Shown here: positions 5,914 to 7,911 of the stretch, in pieces
Layout: each line of letters opens with the position of its first letter
How positions within the stretch are numbered: the stretch's first letter is position 1
DNA from: Methylotetracoccus sp.
GTDB taxonomy: Bacteria; Pseudomonadota; Gammaproteobacteria; Methylococcales; Methylococcaceae
Assembly: GCA_025458755.1 (NCBI GenBank)
Contig: JALORT010000219.1
Coordinates: 1-7,911 of the forward strand
Length of the DNA: 7,911 bases
Direction: 5' to 3'
The notes under the pieces: generated by a model
Databases searched by the model: none
What the model was told of the DNA's origin: nothing
The model's input: only the letters and a program-made list of their open reading frames with translations
Program-made: the position numbers and the translations under genes

Positions 5914-7911
5914 TCACGCGGCATGGAGCATGCCGTTGTGGCGCAGCAGGGCGTCGATGGTCGGCTCGCGACCGCGGAACGCGACGAACAGCTCCATGGC
6001 CCTGCGGGTACCCCCTTGTTCGAGGACGGTGCTGAGGAACGACGCGCCCGTTTGCGGATTGAAGACACCTTCGTCCTCGAAACGCGCAAAGGCGTCACTG
6101 GAGAGTACCTCCGCCCATTTGTAGCTATAGTAGCCCGCGGCGTACCCCCCGGAAAAGATATGCGAAAAACTGTGTTGAAACCGATTGAAGCGGGGCGGGA
6201 TGACCACCGCCACGCTGCTGCGGACTTCATCCAGCACCTCCTGAACCCGACCACCGCGCAACGGGTCGTATTCGGCATGCAGGCGGAAGTCGAAAAGAGC
6301 CAGTTCGATCTGACGCACCATCTGCATTCCGGCCTGGAAGTTCTTCGCCGCCGTCATCTTAGCGAACAGTTCGTGCGGTAATCGTTCTCCGGTCTGGAAA
6401 TGGCCGGAAATCAGCCCGATCGCCTCCGGATACCAACAAAAGTTTTCCATGAACTGGCTCGGGAGTTCCACCGCATCCCATTCCACCCCGTGGATCCCGG
6501 ACACGCTGCGATAGTCTACCCGAGTCAGCAGGTGGTGCAGACCGTGACCGAACTCGTGAAACAGTGTCACGACTTCCGCATGTCTGAGCAGCGCAGGGGT
6601 GCCTCCGGCCGGTGACGTGAAATTGCAGACCAGGAAGGCCACCGGTCTCTGGACCTTCTCGTCCACCTTGCGGCGGGTCACGCATGCATCCATCCAGGCG
6701 CCACCGCGCTTTTGGGGCCGCGCATACAAATCCAGGTAAAAGGACCCCCGCAGTTCCCCGGAATGATCGAAAATGTCGTAGAAGCGGACGTCCGGGTGCC
6801 ACACCTCAACTCCTTCCCGCTCATTGATCGTTAGGCCGTAGACCCGCTCCGCCACCGAAAACATCCCCTGAACGACTCCGGGTGCGGGAAAATAGGCCCG
6901 GACCTCCTCTTCGGAGAATGCATAGCGATGATGTCGCAATTTTTCTGCAACATAGCTCAGGTCCCAGACTTCCAGGATGTCCAGCCGATACCGTACACGC
7001 GCGAAATCCTGCATTTCCGCCAAATCGCGGCGCGCCACGGATAGGGAATGATCGGCCAGATCCATCAGAAATCGGATAACTTGCTCGCTCGATTCAGCCA
7101 TTTTGGTTGCCAGCGACAACTCCGCGTAGTGGGCAAATCCCAACAGCTGCGCCTGCTCGTGCCGCAGCGCCAAGATCTGTTCCATCAACTTGGAGTTGTC
7201 CCAGCGGCCGGCGTTCGGTCCCTGATCGGAGGCGCGCGTACAGAACGCGGTGTAGAACTCCTCCCTCAGCACCCGGTCGTCCGCATAAGTCATCACCGCG
7301 ATATAGGACGGAAACTCAAGATTGAACACCCAACCCGTCCGCCCCTGCAGTTCTGCCGCTTGCTTCGCTGCGGCGCGCGCGTTTTCCGGAATCCCGGCCA
7401 GCAGCGCGGGATCATCGATCAGTTTGCTCCACGCCTGTGTGGCATCCAACAGGTTATCCTGGAACTTGCTTTGCAGTGTCGACAACTCTTGCGCGATCGC
7501 CTTGAACCGGGCCTTTTTGTCGGGTGGCAAATCGACCCCGGAGAGACGGAAATCGCGCAACGCATCAGCGATGATTTTCCGCTGCGCGTGGTCAAATTGT
7601 CCTGCCTCGGAACTCTCGCCTAAGCCGCGGTAAGCTTCGAACAGCCTCTCGTTCTGGCCAACTTCGGTCGCGTACTCGCTGAGTAACGGCAGACACACAT
7701 TGTAGGCGGCGCGCAGTTCCTCGCTGTTGACGACCGCATTCAAGTGGCCGACTGGGGACCACGCCTTGTTCAAGCGATCTTCCAAGTCCTCGAGCCGCCG
7801 GACCAGATTGTCCCAGGTAAAAGATTCGCGCTGGTTCGTGATCGCCGACAGCACCGCGCGGTTTTCGGCAAGGACCGTCTCGATAGCAGGAACCACATCG
7901 GAGACCTGAAT
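5914..7911 (-). CDS. prlC: Oligopeptidase A, M3 zinc metallopeptidase (N-terminus beyond the window)
   Basis: Oligopeptidase A is a cytoplasmic thimet-type zinc peptidase that degrades short peptides, including cleaved signal peptides. The visible part aligns with E. coli OpdA/PrlC to its C-terminus. The frame is open to the window edge (IQVSD precedes VVPAIETVLAENR), and roughly 20 residues present in E. coli are missing, so the real start lies beyond 7911. A GTG at 7896 is in frame but is probably an internal valine. Counting from it, the landmarks are SPVGHLNAVVNS (47-58), TRASDQGPNAG (220-230), WHPDVRFY (366-373), GSFYLDLYAR (384-393), the zinc motif HEFGH (447-451), the third-ligand glutamate in AVELPSQFMEN (Glu477) and the substrate-binding SGGYAAGYYSY (582-592). 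All catalytic residues appear intact. The stop is 3 bp from that of the crp-family gene, which runs toward it. Confidence 0.95.
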   Translation of the reverse strand: MQVSDVVPAIETVLAENRAVLSAITNQRESFTWDNLVRRLEDLEDRLNKAWSPVGHLNAVVNSEELRAAYNVCLPLLSEYATEVGQNERLFEAYRGLGESSEAGQFDHAQRKIIADALRDFRLSGVDLPPDKKARFKAIAQELSTLQSKFQDNLLDATQAWSKLIDDPALLAGIPENARAAAKQAAELQGRTGWVFNLEFPSYIAVMTYADDRVLREEFYTAFCTRASDQGPNAGRWDNSKLMEQILALRHEQAQLLGFAHYAELSLATKMAESSEQVIRFLMDLADHSLSVARRDLAEMQDFARVRYRLDILEVWDLSYVAEKLRHHRYAFSEEEVRAYFPAPGVVQGMFSVAERVYGLTINEREGVEVWHPDVRFYDIFDHSGELRGSFYLDLYARPQKRGGAWMDACVTRRKVDEKVQRPVAFLVCNFTSPAGGTPALLRHAEVVTLFHEFGHGLHHLLTRVDYRSVSGIHGVEWDAVELPSQFMENFCWYPEAIGLISGHFQTGERLPHELFAKMTAAKNFQAGMQMVRQIELALFDFRLHAEYDPLRGGRVQEVLDEVRSSVAVVIPPRFNRFQHSFSHIFSGGYAAGYYSYKWAEVLSSDAFARFEDEGVFNPQTGASFLSTVLEQGGTRRAMELFVAFRGREPTIDALLRHNGMLHAA
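5919..5935 (+). repeat. Perfect 7-bp hairpin at the crp-prlC convergent junction
   Basis: CGGCATG (5919-5925) and CATGCCG (5929-5935) form a perfect stem around a GAG triloop, 8 nt beyond the crp stop and inside the last codons of prlC. No T-tract follows on the + strand (TTGTGGCG), so it is at best a weak or Rho-assisted end for the crp transcript. Confidence 0.35.

Noticed and set aside
7048..7623. 191-codon + strand frame inside prlC
   Set aside because: Antisense to a conserved part of oligopeptidase A and without family features.
7894..7896. GTG as the true start of prlC
   Set aside because: The frame stays open to the window edge with plausible family sequence, and about 20 N-terminal residues of the family would be missing.

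Overview
The window looks like chromosomal DNA of a gammaproteobacterium: moderately GC-rich, densely coded, every recognised gene of ordinary proteobacterial type. I could not assign a genus. Two conserved gammaproteobacterial neighbourhoods are present. The first is dusB-fis-purH on the + strand (561-3380), the order known from Pseudomonas, where purD usually follows. The second is speD / YhfA-type OsmC gene / divergent crp-family gene (3623-5910), which matches the speD-OsmC-vfr cluster of Pseudomonas and the yhfA-crp pair of Escherichia coli.

Layout. 1-345 is the C-terminal part of, or a whole small, PAS-domain protein. 346-560 is a gap with a possible dusB promoter. 561-3380 holds dusB (tRNA dihydrouridine synthase), fis (nucleoid protein) and purH (last two steps of IMP synthesis), probably one transcript. 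3381-3622 is a gap between convergent purH and speD; it has a likely speD terminator but no purD. 3623-4417 (-) is speD, the spermidine-pathway decarboxylase proenzyme. 4418-4690 is a gap largely filled by a 153-bp element with 26-bp imperfect terminal inverted repeats and a 9-bp flanking direct repeat, resembling a MITE. 4691-5107 (-) is the YhfA/OsmC-like gene. 5108-5235 is a divergent promoter region. 5236-5910 is a CRP/Vfr/Clp-type regulator. 5914-7911 (-) is oligopeptidase A (prlC), convergent with crp at 3 bp and cut off at its N-terminus by the window edge.

The genes are mostly housekeeping: tRNA modification, nucleoid organisation, purine and polyamine synthesis, redox protection, global regulation and peptide turnover. 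Three things stand out. PurH lacks about 19 residues, including the nearly invariant GxGAGQMSR segment of its transformylase domain. A probable non-autonomous mobile element sits between speD and the OsmC gene. The CRP-type regulator keeps its DNA-recognition residues but has replaced most cAMP-contacting residues and carries an extra loop. I saw no tRNA, rRNA, CRISPR array, prophage or intact transposase gene.
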